The notes beneath the pieces are model-generated. The model had not been told where the DNA came from. It saw only the letters and a list, made by a program, of their open reading frames with translations, and did not search any database. 64,000 bases of DNA, taken from positions 124,001-188,000 of the forward strand of contig JANQQL010000033.1 in assembly GCA_028289345.1 (NCBI GenBank), written 5' to 3'. This DNA comes from Planctomycetota bacterium (GTDB lineage Bacteria > Planctomycetota > B15-G4 > SIAN01). The position numbers and the translations under genes are program-made. Every line of letters begins with the position of its first letter. The stretch's first letter is position 1. This document shows positions 1 through 7,777 of the stretch, piece by piece.

Positions 1-2004
1 CCACAGCCCGGTGCTTTCGTGCATCAAGCCTGGCTCCAGGATCGAAGTCTTGAATCGCTCGGGAACGTCGTCGCTGTGTTCCCAGCGAATGTCGTGAGCG
101 GTCAAGAGCGCCCTTGCAGCGGCCAGGAAGGCAGAACGGATGTGCTCGGCGACCAACGAGGGAGCGCGGCCCTGCTCGAAGAACCGAAGGGCGGCTTCGA
201 CCTTTCGGTCCGCGGTCGCCAGATCGAGGTCCGCGGCGGTCACCAACTGCCCGGCGCATTCTCCGGTTCCTCGTCTCACTTGAAACCGTTGTGCAGTCAA
301 AGGTTCGTGGGAGAGCTTGTCCGCTTCTGAGGCGTCCGCAGCGAGATCCTTCAATAGGTTCTGGACCCGCTTGCGACCGACGCGGCGGTAGAAGCTGGAG
401 AACTCTTCATCCGGGAGCGCTTCTTCGAGAAACAGCCCCGTGAGGCGTTCGACGGTGGTCGCGAGCCGCGACGCCGGAACCTTCGAAACGACCGTTCCGA
501 AACCGTCACCCAGTTCTTCTCGGGACTTGCCGCTTTCGCGGCCGCCAAGCACCACCATGTAGTGGGGCAATGCATGACCACCGATTCGTCGGACGGCACC
601 AAAGAAACCAAGATCGGCAATCTGATGGCGGGCGCAGGCGTTGGGGCATCCCGAGATGTGGACCCGAAGTCTCTCCAGTCGAGGGTTGCGAGCCAGGGCA
701 TCGAGGGAATCCTGCATGGCGCGCGCCGCCAGTCGAGGGCTGGTCACTCCCAGCTTGCAAGTGTCCGCACCGGGGCAGGTGACAGTGTCACCCAAACCCT
801 CGGCGTGGGTGGCCTCGAGAGACAACGACTCCAGAGCTCGTCGCACCTGAGTCAGTCGGTCCAAGGGAATCCAACGCAACAGCAGTCCCTGGCCCACGGT
901 CACGCGGAGGGTCTCTCCGCTGTGATCCCGAAGGATGGTCGCAAGTCCTCGGAGCTGACCGGGGTTCAGATCCCCTTGAGGAACGCGAATTCGAACCGCC
1001 GCGTAGCCGGGTTGCCGCTGCAGCATCACATTGGTGCGAAGCCAGGCCGCTTCCTTTGCGTCTTCGCTTTCCGGAAAGCCCTTTCCCGGAGGATGGCGAG
1101 GGGAGGGCTCCCGGACCGTGGACTGCGTCCAGCAGACGTTCCAGCGGGGATCTTCACCGAGAACGTTCTGCACGGCTTCCACTTCTTCGCGGAACCGCTC
1201 GATGCCCCATTGCGCAACCAGGAACTTCAGGCGCGCTCGAGCTCTTTTTCGTTTCTCTCCGTGACGAGCGAACACGACGAGCACGGCTCTGACGACCGGA
1301 CCGAGTTCCTCCAAGGGGACGAAGGGAGCCAAAAGTTGAGCCTCGTACGCGATGGCACCGAGGCCCCCGCCGACCACGACGTGCACTCCGTGTTTGATCT
1401 GGCCTTGCTCCTCGCGAGACACCGCGCGCAGTCCAAGGTCGTGGAAGGCGCCGTGATCGCGGGAGGGGGCCTCGCTGCCGCTCAGGTGCACTTTGAACTT
1501 GCGCCCCAGGCTTTGCCCGTCGGGATGGGCGAGCAAGTAACGAGAGAGCGCCAGCCCCAGCCTGGTCACATCGAAGACCTCGTTCGGGTCAATGCCGGCA
1601 GTTTCGGCCGCGGTGACATTGCGAACGACGTTGCCGCAGGCTTCCTTGGTCGTGGTCTCGACTCGATGCAGGACTTCCATCACCATCGGACTCTCGTCCA
1701 AATCGACGAAGTGAACTTGCACGTCCTGGCGAGTCGTCAGGTGGGCCGTGCCGTTGCCAAAGTGTTCGGCAACATCCGCAAGGGCTTCGAGTTGATTGGC
1801 GTCCAGGATTCCGAGCGGAATCTTCGAGCGCATCATGTGCACGCCGTCCTGGCGCTGGCCATACACGCCCAATCGCAGACGCTGTTCGAGGAAGACCGCG
1901 TCACGGACCTTTCCCTGTTTCCAACGCGGGATCGAACTTCGGAAGCCGTCGATTTCGAGGGCGGCTTGGTCTCCAGAAGAAACAATCGAGTGAGCGCGAG
2001 TCAT
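1..2004 (-). CDS. Sulfite (or nitrite) reductase, siroheme/[4Fe-4S] hemoprotein, 3' end beyond window
   Basis: The frame opens at an ATG (2002-2004) that overlaps the cysH stop and stays open to the left edge (668 codons), so the C-terminus is missing. Two half-domains of the nitrite/sulfite reductase fold are visible. The siroheme/[4Fe-4S] cysteines are Cys410 and Cys416 (TCPGADTC) and Cys453 and Cys457 (SGCPNAC). The family reduces sulfite to sulfide (or nitrite to ammonia) in the cytoplasm. Coupling to the APS/PAPS reductase gene makes assimilatory sulfite reduction the likelier role. After about residue 555 a helical, Ala-rich extension continues for over 100 residues beyond the usual core and resembles a HEPN-like helical domain. 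The electron donor (ferredoxin or NADPH) cannot be told from this sequence. Confidence 0.9.
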   Translation of the reverse strand, partial: MTRAHSIVSSGDQAALEIDGFRSSIPRWKQGKVRDAVFLEQRLRLGVYGQRQDGVHMMRSKIPLGILDANQLEALADVAEHFGNGTAHLTTRQDVQVHFVDLDESPMVMEVLHRVETTTKEACGNVVRNVTAAETAGIDPNEVFDVTRLGLALSRYLLAHPDGQSLGRKFKVHLSGSEAPSRDHGAFHDLGLRAVSREEQGQIKHGVHVVVGGGLGAIAYEAQLLAPFVPLEELGPVVRAVLVVFARHGEKRKRARARLKFLVAQWGIERFREEVEAVQNVLGEDPRWNVCWTQSTVREPSPRHPPGKGFPESEDAKEAAWLRTNVMLQRQPGYAAVRIRVPQGDLNPGQLRGLATILRDHSGETLRVTVGQGLLLRWIPLDRLTQVRRALESLSLEATHAEGLGDTVTCPGADTCKLGVTSPRLAARAMQDSLDALARNPRLERLRVHISGCPNACARHQIADLGFFGAVRRIGGHALPHYMVVLGGRESGKSREELGDGFGTVVSKVPASRLATTVERLTGLFLEEALPDEEFSSFYRRVGRKRVQNLLKDLAADASEADKLSHEPLTAQRFQVRRGTGECAGQLVTAADLDLATADRKVEAALRFFEQGRAPSLVAEHIRSAFLAAARALLTAHDIRWEHSDDVPERFKTSILEPGLMHESTGLW

Positions 2005-2750
2005 GGCGTCCCTGCTTTCTCGAGATCCGCCGGAGTCAAGTGCAGTCCGCATTCCGTCTTGGTGCGCCCCTGCCAGCGTCCCGAGCGGGAGTCGGAGGAA
2101 TCCATCGCGGGAGCCGTGCATGGCCAGCAACCAATGCTGCGGTAGCCCTGTTCGCGAAGCTCGTTGCGGGGAACCTGATGGGCGTCGAGATAGCGTTCCA
2201 CGTCGAGTTCGTTCCAGGCGAACAAGGGGTTGACCTTCACCAGCTCGAACGTGGAGTCCCACTCCACCGGTTGAATGCCAGCTCGCTCCGGTGTCTGGGC
2301 ACGACGAATCCCGGTGATCCATGCGTCATAGCCAGCGAGCAGTTCTCTCATGGGAGCGACTTTTCGAAGCGCGCAGCAGCGTGACGGATCCCGACTCCAA
2401 AGCTCTTCCCCATGCCGGCGAGCTTGTTCCATCAGGGGCACGGCGGGTTTCACCGTGCGGATGCGGATGGCGTAGCGCTTTTCGACGCGGGCTTTCAGCT
2501 GAAGGGTTTCGGCGAAGTGCAAGCCAGTGTCGAGAAACGCGATGTCGACGTCCGAGAGGAGGTCCAACCGAGAAAGCATGTCCACCAACGCGAGGCTCTG
2601 AGGACCCAGGGCGGAGGCAAGGACGATTCGCGGATGGTGACGAACGGCGACGGAAAGCACTTGGCGAGGGTCCCGAGCGGCTTCGAGAGAAACCGCCTCG
2701 GGGGGCGCACTTGCAAAGAAACCGTCGAGGAGAGACGGGTGAAAACTCAT
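2001..2750 (-). CDS. cysH: Phosphoadenylyl/adenylyl-sulfate reductase (APS/PAPS reductase)
   Basis: The enzyme reduces activated sulfate to sulfite in assimilatory sulfate reduction. The C-terminus carries the catalytic ECGLH motif. The pairs RCCALRK and SIGCWPC supply four further cysteines, the arrangement of the [4Fe-4S] APS-reducing subgroup, so APS rather than PAPS is the probable substrate. An upstream ATG at 2798 lies inside a perfect hairpin loop. I chose the ATG at 2750 because GGAG stands 8 nt before it; this gives 249 residues, a usual size. The stop overlaps the start of the sulfite reductase gene, so APS to sulfite to sulfide runs in a translationally coupled pair. The divergent operon on the other side uses the sulfur. 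Confidence 0.92.
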   Translation of the reverse strand: MSFHPSLLDGFFASAPPEAVSLEAARDPRQVLSVAVRHHPRIVLASALGPQSLALVDMLSRLDLLSDVDIAFLDTGLHFAETLQLKARVEKRYAIRIRTVKPAVPLMEQARRHGEELWSRDPSRCCALRKVAPMRELLAGYDAWITGIRRAQTPERAGIQPVEWDSTFELVKVNPLFAWNELDVERYLDAHQVPRNELREQGYRSIGCWPCTAPAMDSSDSRSGRWQGRTKTECGLHLTPADLEKAGTP

Positions 2751-2785
2751 GGAGCTGGCTCCGGTCATCGGAAGGGAAGAGGAGG

Positions 2786-2810
2786 ACGACCGGGGCATTT
2801 CCCCGGTCGT
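2786..2810. promoter_or_regulatory. Perfect 10-bp inverted repeat in the cysH leader
   Basis: Ten base pairs (2786-2795 with 2801-2810) enclose a 5-nt loop about 36 nt upstream of the chosen cysH start. No T-tract follows on the minus strand. It could be a leader hairpin or an operator. Its position over an alternative ATG argues against translation from there. Confidence 0.45.
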
Positions 2811-3428
2811 TGGGACCCGGGGAAAGGAAGTGGTTTGTCAGGCGATCAACACTTCCTCATCCGGGTTCCACCGAGACAAGACACGCAGCGACACCCACGA
2901 CACGGAACGCCGGTCCGCTCGCGGGAAGCAAGGCACGCGGACGGATGCAGGAGGGAATGACTCATGGGTGTCTCGAGGAAGTTCGGGAAAGGCGGAACCA
3001 AGAAAAAACCCGCCGGGCGGTCAGGCCCGACGGGTCGAAGGGAATCAAGGAAACGATTCTTCAACAGCCGGGCGGAACGGTCTCGGGAAGTGGACAACAG
3101 ACCGACCAAATCGCAACACGCGCAGCGCGGAAGCGCGCAGTCGCTTGACGAAGCTCCGAGAAAAGTTGCGTTTGGCGAGACATGCGGGACTTCTTAACGG
3201 CATCTCCGTGATCCGCAAGCCCTTTTTCCAGAAGGCCCCGTGGACGAAGGCTTCGGAGCGAACTCGATGCAAGTCTTGGCGCGGCGGTTTCGCGGACGAG
3301 AACCAGCCCTTCGGAAAGCGTCGACGACCCTTTGATGTCTCGTGTCGATTCGAAGTCGGGAGGAGGTGGGCCTGGGCGTTGACTGTTCCAATGGTTGGTA
3401 AAAATCACAAAAAGACCAAGGTGTGTTC
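2811..3428. other. Divergent intergenic region with no gene I can support
   Basis: This lies between cysH (minus) and the SAM-riboswitch operon (plus). Reading frames here lack family features and ribosome sites. The one solid element is the minus-strand terminator at 3003-3035. A 40-codon minus-strand frame at about 3061-3183 sits just ahead of that terminator, but I cannot show that it is translated. Confidence 0.5.
3003..3035 (-). terminator. Intrinsic terminator, minus strand
   Basis: On the minus strand an 11-position stem with one C.A mismatch (3008-3018 with 3025-3035) and a 6-nt loop is followed directly by six T residues (3003-3008 complement). It lies about 250 nt upstream of cysH and points toward it. 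It must end a short transcript begun to its right, or act as a leader attenuator for cysH. Confidence 0.6.
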
Positions 3429-3456
3429 TTGACAGCGGAGAGCGTCTCTCTAGTTT
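3429..3456 (+). promoter_or_regulatory. Sigma-70-type promoter of the SAM-riboswitch operon
   Basis: TTGACA at 3429-3434, a 16-nt spacer and TAGTTT at 3451-3456 predict transcription starting near 3463. That is exactly where helix P1 of the riboswitch begins, and the agreement supports both calls. Confidence 0.65.
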
Positions 3457-3461
3457 GCCCC

Positions 3462-3577
3462 GCCTTGCATCAAGAGACCTGGGAAGGTGTTTGGTTCCCG
3501 GGCGGCAACCGAGCTGGCCCTCGTCATGGGACTGGTCGCGGTGCCGAGCCATCCCCGACGTGGGAAGCGATGCGGGC
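3462..3577 (+). promoter_or_regulatory. S-adenosylmethionine riboswitch (SAM-I/SAM-IV clan)
   Basis: The conserved core reads ATCAAGAG, then CGGCAACC (3503-3510), then GGTGCC (3540-3545), the order and spacing of SAM-I-clan aptamers. P1 pairs 3462-3470 with 3570-3577 (one bulged T). P2 pairs CCTGGGAA (3478-3485) with TTCCCGGG (3495-3502). A weaker P3 pairs CTGGCCC with GGGACTGG (one bulge). A 4-bp P4 (TCCC/GGGA) follows. The RNA precedes an operon that starts with a methionine-pathway enzyme, the standard target of these riboswitches. I cannot assign the exact subclass by eye. Confidence 0.87.
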
Positions 3578-3648
3578 GAGTGCGGCGACAAGAACCGCAT
3601 CGTCAAAACCACCCGAACGAAAACCCTCGTAGGGATTTGTCCGTTCGG
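3568..3648 (+). promoter_or_regulatory. Probable expression platform of the SAM riboswitch
   Basis: CGATGCGG (3568-3575) contains the 3' strand of P1 and is perfectly complementary to CCGCATCG (3595-3602), so P1 and this hairpin exclude each other. A second hairpin follows, CCGAACG (3613-3619) with CGTTCGG (3642-3648), enclosing CCCT/AGGG. No T-tract is present, so control by Rho or at translation is more likely than intrinsic termination. The pairing is seen; the mechanism is inferred. Confidence 0.45.
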
Positions 3649-3829
3649 TGTTGTGGCGACGATGTCTTGGCCGTCTTCTCTTGGAACTTCCGGCCAGTGG
3701 CGATGTCCGTGCGATGCGTTCGGACTGGCTCTGGGTCGTTGCTCCCGGGACACTCGTCACAAGAGCACGTTGTCGCGTGCAGCCTACGTCACCGAGCGGC
3801 TTCTTGATGCGGTGCCAAGGAGCGCCGCG

Positions 3830-5032
3830 ATGAACTTCGGTTCCGACGTTTTCACTGACTGTGTCCAGATTCCTGCTCCGGTGGAGGATGGGGAGCCCCT
3901 GGTTCCTCCACTCGTTGCCTCGACCACCTTCGTACGCGAAGGAGTCGATAGCGAATCCGAGCATCAATACTCGAGAGTTTCGAATCCCACGGTTGCGGCA
4001 CTCGAGCGTTCCCTGGGAAAACTCGAGGGTGGTTTGCCCGCCTTGGCATTCGCCAGCGGTCTGGCTGCAGAAACGGCGTTGTTCCTCGCCTTGCTGAAGT
4101 CCGGTGACCACGTGTTGTGCTCCCAAGCACTCTATGGCGGGACCACGCGTTTGCTGGAGCAGGTGTTGGGCGGCATGGGTGTCTCTTCCACCTTCGTGGA
4201 TACCACTCGGACCGAGGAAGTGCGAGCAAACCTGCGACCGGAAACTCGACTCGTCTTTCTCGAAACTCCGGCAAACCCGACCCTCGACCTCACCGACGTG
4301 GAAGCCGTCTCGGCCCTGGCACGGGAGGTCGGCGCCTGGGTAGCGGTCGACAACACCTTTCTTACCGGCGTCTTGCAGAAGCCACTGGCGCTTGGAGCGG
4401 ACGTTTCCGTGGTTTCCACCACCAAGTTTGTGGAAGGCCACTCGGCTGCTTTGGGTGGGGCCCTCATCACCCGTGACGAGGAGCTGCGCGAGCGATTCGA
4501 GTTCGTAAGGAAGTGCACGGGTGGGATCCAGTCTCCATGGAGCGCCTGGCTAACCCTCCAGGGCCTCAAGACACTCCCCCTGCGTCTGCAGCGGCAATCC
4601 GCTTCTGCCAAACGCTTGGCGGCCTGGTTGACTACCCGGCCGGAGGTTCGGCGAGTTCACTACCCATCCTTGGCCAAAGGGGAAGCCGCAGAGTTGGCGA
4701 ACCGGCAGCACTTGGGGGCCCACGGCGCGGTGCTGTCCTTCGAGCTGGACGGCGGGACTCGAACGTTGAATGAGTTCCTTCGAACGTTGCGATTGCCGCG
4801 ACTCGTCGAGCACGTGGGATCGGTGGAAACGTTGATCACTCACTCCGCGTCCATGACTCACGCCGGATTGACGTCGGCTCAGCGCGAGAAGGTCGGAGTC
4901 ACGGACGACTTGTTGCGGTTGTCGATCGGACTGGAAGATGTCCTGGCCCTCCGATCCGATCTCGAGTGCGCGTTGAATGCCGCACGGGTTGGCGAATCGA
5001 CGGTGGTCACCGCGAGCGAGGGAAAGTCATGA
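3830..5032 (+). CDS. Cystathionine gamma-synthase/O-acylhomoserine sulfhydrylase family (metB/metZ-like)
   Basis: This 400-residue PLP enzyme of the Cys/Met metabolism family carries the Schiff-base lysine in STTKFVEGHS and the Tyr/Arg pair in QYSRVSNPT. It condenses an O-acylhomoserine with cysteine (cystathionine gamma-synthase) or with sulfide (sulfhydrylase). The two activities cannot be separated by motif. The neighbouring sulfide-producing genes make direct sulfhydrylation plausible. The ATG at 3830 has AAGGAG (3817-3822) 7 nt upstream, while the longer upstream frame runs through the riboswitch and is rejected. First gene of a three-gene overlapping operon under the SAM riboswitch. Confidence 0.9.
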   Translation: MNFGSDVFTDCVQIPAPVEDGEPLVPPLVASTTFVREGVDSESEHQYSRVSNPTVAALERSLGKLEGGLPALAFASGLAAETALFLALLKSGDHVLCSQALYGGTTRLLEQVLGGMGVSSTFVDTTRTEEVRANLRPETRLVFLETPANPTLDLTDVEAVSALAREVGAWVAVDNTFLTGVLQKPLALGADVSVVSTTKFVEGHSAALGGALITRDEELRERFEFVRKCTGGIQSPWSAWLTLQGLKTLPLRLQRQSASAKRLAAWLTTRPEVRRVHYPSLAKGEAAELANRQHLGAHGAVLSFELDGGTRTLNEFLRTLRLPRLVEHVGSVETLITHSASMTHAGLTSAQREKVGVTDDLLRLSIGLEDVLALRSDLECALNAARVGESTVVTASEGKS

Positions 5033-6774
5033 CGGAACCAATCATCGTCCTCAAATTCGGTGGTTCGGTGCTTCAAAGCGCCGAGACCCTCCCGCTGGTC
5101 GTGCATGAGATATACCGCTGGCGTCGCTCGGGGTTTGCCGTGGTCGCCGTGGTTTCGGCGTTGGCCGGAACCACCGATGCATTGCTGGAGGAAACGAGGC
5201 GAATCTCGACGAGGGCTTCGTCAGAAGTCGTCGCCGCTCTGGTTTCCAGCGGTGAGTGGGAAGCCGCCGGTCGATTGGGGGTCGCTCTCGATCGCGCCGG
5301 AGTGACCTGTGCGATCCGCTCGGCGTCGGCGCTGCATCTGAGGGCCGAAGGGGATCCACTGGACTCGAACCCGTTGAGCTTGGACTGCGGCCGATTGCGA
5401 GCAGCTCTTCGCGACTGCGGGGTCGTGGTCCTTCCCGGGTACATCGCGGAGAGTGCCGCGGGGGATCAGGTCTTGCTCGGGCGAGGAGGTTCTGACCTGA
5501 CCGCCCTGTTCATTGCCCAACGCCTGGGAGCCGCCTGCCGTTTGGTCAAAGACGTCGCGGGGCTCTACGAATGGGACCCGGCCGAACAGGGGCCTGCCCC
5601 GCGCCGCTTCGTCGCGGCAGATTACTCCGATGCACTGGGCACGGACGGGTCGGTGATTCAGCACAAGGCGATTCGCTTCGCCCGTGACCAGGGCTTGACC
5701 TTCGAACTGGGCGCCTGGGGAGAGGACTCCGCGACCCGGATTGGTCGTTGCGCTGCGCAACTCGAGAAAGAGTGTGTGCCGCCCAGTCCCTGGCGGGTCT
5801 CGATTCTTGGATTGGGGACCGTGGGGGAAGGAGTGCGCCAGCTCCTCGAAGGAATGCCGGGTCGGTTCCAGATTCAGGAAGCCGCGGTGCGTCGGGTGGA
5901 TCGCAGGAGCCAGTGCCGGTTTGCGGTCGACGGGGATCCGATTGCCGTGGCTTCCCGTGCGACGGACGTGGTGGTGGAGGCGATGGGAGGTCTTGATCCC
6001 GCGCTCCCCGCCATCTCGGCGGCCCTGCAGCGAGGGATTCCTGTGGTGAGTGCCAACAAAGCAGTGTTGGCGGCTCATGGCCCGGCTTTGGAAGCCACGG
6101 CACAACAGCACCAAACAAGGTTGCTGGGTTCTGCGGCGGTGGGCGGGGCGGTTCCTTGCTTGGAGCACGTGGGCGCGGTCCCGCCGGGCGCCGAAATCAC
6201 GGATCTGCAGGCGGTGTTGAACGGGACTTCCAACTTTGTGCTCGATCGACTCGAGGCAGGAGCGTCTTGGGACACCGCGGTGTGCGAGGCTCAGGAAGCA
6301 GGACTCGCGGAACGGGATCCGCAAAGAGACCTTTCCGGCCAAGATGCGGCGGACAAGCTGGTTTTGTTGCACCACCGATTGACGGGGAGGTGGATCACCG
6401 GCGAGGACGTCCGCTGTGTTCCCTTGGAGGAGTTCCGAGCGAAGCGGGGGAGCGGGTCAGCAGCGCGGGTCATTCGCCAGGTTGCTCGTTTGACCCGCGA
6501 CGGGGACCGATGGCAGGCCTCGGTGCTTCCCACGGCTCTGACGCCGGACCACCCCCTCGCCCGTCTCCGCAACGAGGAGAACGGCATGGTGATCTCCTCA
6601 GGAGCCCGCTGGTGGGTGGTTCGGGGGAAGGGCGCGGGCCGCTGGCCTACGGCGGAAGCGGTGGTTGCCGATCTCTTGGAACTTCAACGTCGGTGGAGTC
6701 GTGAATCCAAGGCAGAGCGCTTGCGTTCGATCCCCCGGCGACCCAATGAATCTCGAAGGTTGAAACTCCCATGA
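5029..6774 (+). CDS. thrA: Bifunctional aspartokinase-homoserine dehydrogenase lacking ACT domains
   Basis: The 581-residue fusion has an amino-acid-kinase domain at residues 1 to about 240 (LKFGGSV at 8-14, GRGGSD at 151-156) and a homoserine dehydrogenase from about 255 (GLGTVGEGV at 261-269, then NGTSNF and DLSGQDAADK with the catalytic Asp/Lys). It would make aspartyl phosphate and reduce aspartate semialdehyde to homoserine, which feeds the upstream sulfur enzyme. Classical fusions (about 820 residues) hold two ACT regulatory domains between the halves; here only some 15 residues separate them, so feedback inhibition by Thr or Lys through ACT is not expected. The start overlaps the upstream stop (ATGA). 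Confidence 0.9.
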   Translation: MTEPIIVLKFGGSVLQSAETLPLVVHEIYRWRRSGFAVVAVVSALAGTTDALLEETRRISTRASSEVVAALVSSGEWEAAGRLGVALDRAGVTCAIRSASALHLRAEGDPLDSNPLSLDCGRLRAALRDCGVVVLPGYIAESAAGDQVLLGRGGSDLTALFIAQRLGAACRLVKDVAGLYEWDPAEQGPAPRRFVAADYSDALGTDGSVIQHKAIRFARDQGLTFELGAWGEDSATRIGRCAAQLEKECVPPSPWRVSILGLGTVGEGVRQLLEGMPGRFQIQEAAVRRVDRRSQCRFAVDGDPIAVASRATDVVVEAMGGLDPALPAISAALQRGIPVVSANKAVLAAHGPALEATAQQHQTRLLGSAAVGGAVPCLEHVGAVPPGAEITDLQAVLNGTSNFVLDRLEAGASWDTAVCEAQEAGLAERDPQRDLSGQDAADKLVLLHHRLTGRWITGEDVRCVPLEEFRAKRGSGSAARVIRQVARLTRDGDRWQASVLPTALTPDHPLARLRNEENGMVISSGARWWVVRGKGAGRWPTAEAVVADLLELQRRWSRESKAERLRSIPRRPNESRRLKLP

Positions 6775-7586
6775 CCCCCGACAGCCCATCCTTGGTGGAA
6801 CTCGACGCGGACCATCCGGGCTTCCGGGATCCTGCCTACCGCCAACGCCGCAATCAGATCGCGGCGATCGCCCTCGCCCACGAGGAGCCGAGTCCGGTCG
6901 CTCGTGTCGAGTACCTTCCCGAGGAGCATCAGGTGTGGCGCGAAGTCTGGAAGAATCTGACCCCGCTCCACCAGCAGTTCGCCGCAGCCTCCTATCACGG
7001 GTTGGTGGACGCGATCGGGCTGAGCCGACGACTTGTTCCGCAGCTCTGTGAACTCAATCAGGTTCTTGGGCCGATGCACGGTTTTCAAATGTTGCCGGTG
7101 GCAGGGCTGGTGCAGGCCCGTCACTTCTTGGAGCGGCTCTCGGAAGGAGTGTTCTTGTCGACGCAGTACATGCGCCATCAAAGTGTGCCGCTGTACACTC
7201 CGGAGCCCGATGTCGTCCATGAGATCATTGGACACGCCGCCACGTTTGCCAGCAGTGATTTTTGTGAACTGAACCGAGCATTCGGCCGGGCAGCTCGGCG
7301 TGCAAACGATGACGAGACGATCGAGCGAATCGCTCGAATCTACTGGTACACCTTGGAATTCGGAGTGGTGGAGGAAGGCGGTCAGCGAAAGGTCTATGGG
7401 GCGGGCCTGCTCTCCAGCTTCGGGGAGTTGCAGCGTTTTGATTGCGCCGCTCGACTCCGAGCGTTCGATTTGGAAGTCATGGCCGCCACTCCGTACGACC
7501 CGACCCATTACCAGGAAGTTCTCTATGTTGCCGCAGACTTCGCCACCATGGTGGCCGAAGTGAAGGAGTGGCTCGAGCGCATTTGA
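6771..7586 (+). CDS. phhA: Phenylalanine 4-hydroxylase
   Basis: This 271-residue single-domain aromatic amino acid hydroxylase has iron ligands His150 and His155 (HEIIGH) and Glu196 (YWYTLEFG). It uses a pterin cofactor and oxygen to make tyrosine from phenylalanine. Size and motifs match bacterial PhhA with no ACT domain. Its ATG overlaps the stop of the fusion gene (ATGA), so it belongs to the SAM-riboswitch operon, an unusual company for this enzyme. No pterin dehydratase gene lies nearby. Confidence 0.93.
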   Translation: MTPDSPSLVELDADHPGFRDPAYRQRRNQIAAIALAHEEPSPVARVEYLPEEHQVWREVWKNLTPLHQQFAAASYHGLVDAIGLSRRLVPQLCELNQVLGPMHGFQMLPVAGLVQARHFLERLSEGVFLSTQYMRHQSVPLYTPEPDVVHEIIGHAATFASSDFCELNRAFGRAARRANDDETIERIARIYWYTLEFGVVEEGGQRKVYGAGLLSSFGELQRFDCAARLRAFDLEVMAATPYDPTHYQEVLYVAADFATMVAEVKEWLERI

Positions 7587-7588
7587 CC

Positions 7589-7615
7589 GACCGGGTCGGT
7601 TGTCCCTTCCCGGTC
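7589..7615 (+). terminator. Hairpin after phhA, weak terminator candidate
   Basis: GACCGGG (7589-7595) pairs with CCCGGTC (7609-7615) just after the operon's last stop codon. No T-run follows, so intrinsic termination is uncertain. Confidence 0.3.
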
Positions 7616-7777
7616 GCAAGGGAATGGTTTTCCCGTCCTCGGTCATTCCCGCGGAGGTGAGCGGCATTCTCGGCAGCGGGAGGGAAAAACCCGGGGTGGT
7701 GCTCAATGTCGCCCAGAGGCGTCGACGATGAGGGAGGTGAGGAATCTTCGCACGCGACCGACAAGGGGCTTGGTTCG

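Noticed and set aside
562..2145. Long plus-strand reading frame of 527 codons
   Set aside because: It lies opposite the sulfite reductase gene, whose minus-strand frame shows the siroheme and Fe-S motifs. The plus-strand translation has no family features.
3061..3753. Minus-strand frame across the metB leader
   Set aside because: It spans the promoter and SAM riboswitch on the other strand and has no recognisable features; only its last part near the orphan terminator is kept as a possibility.
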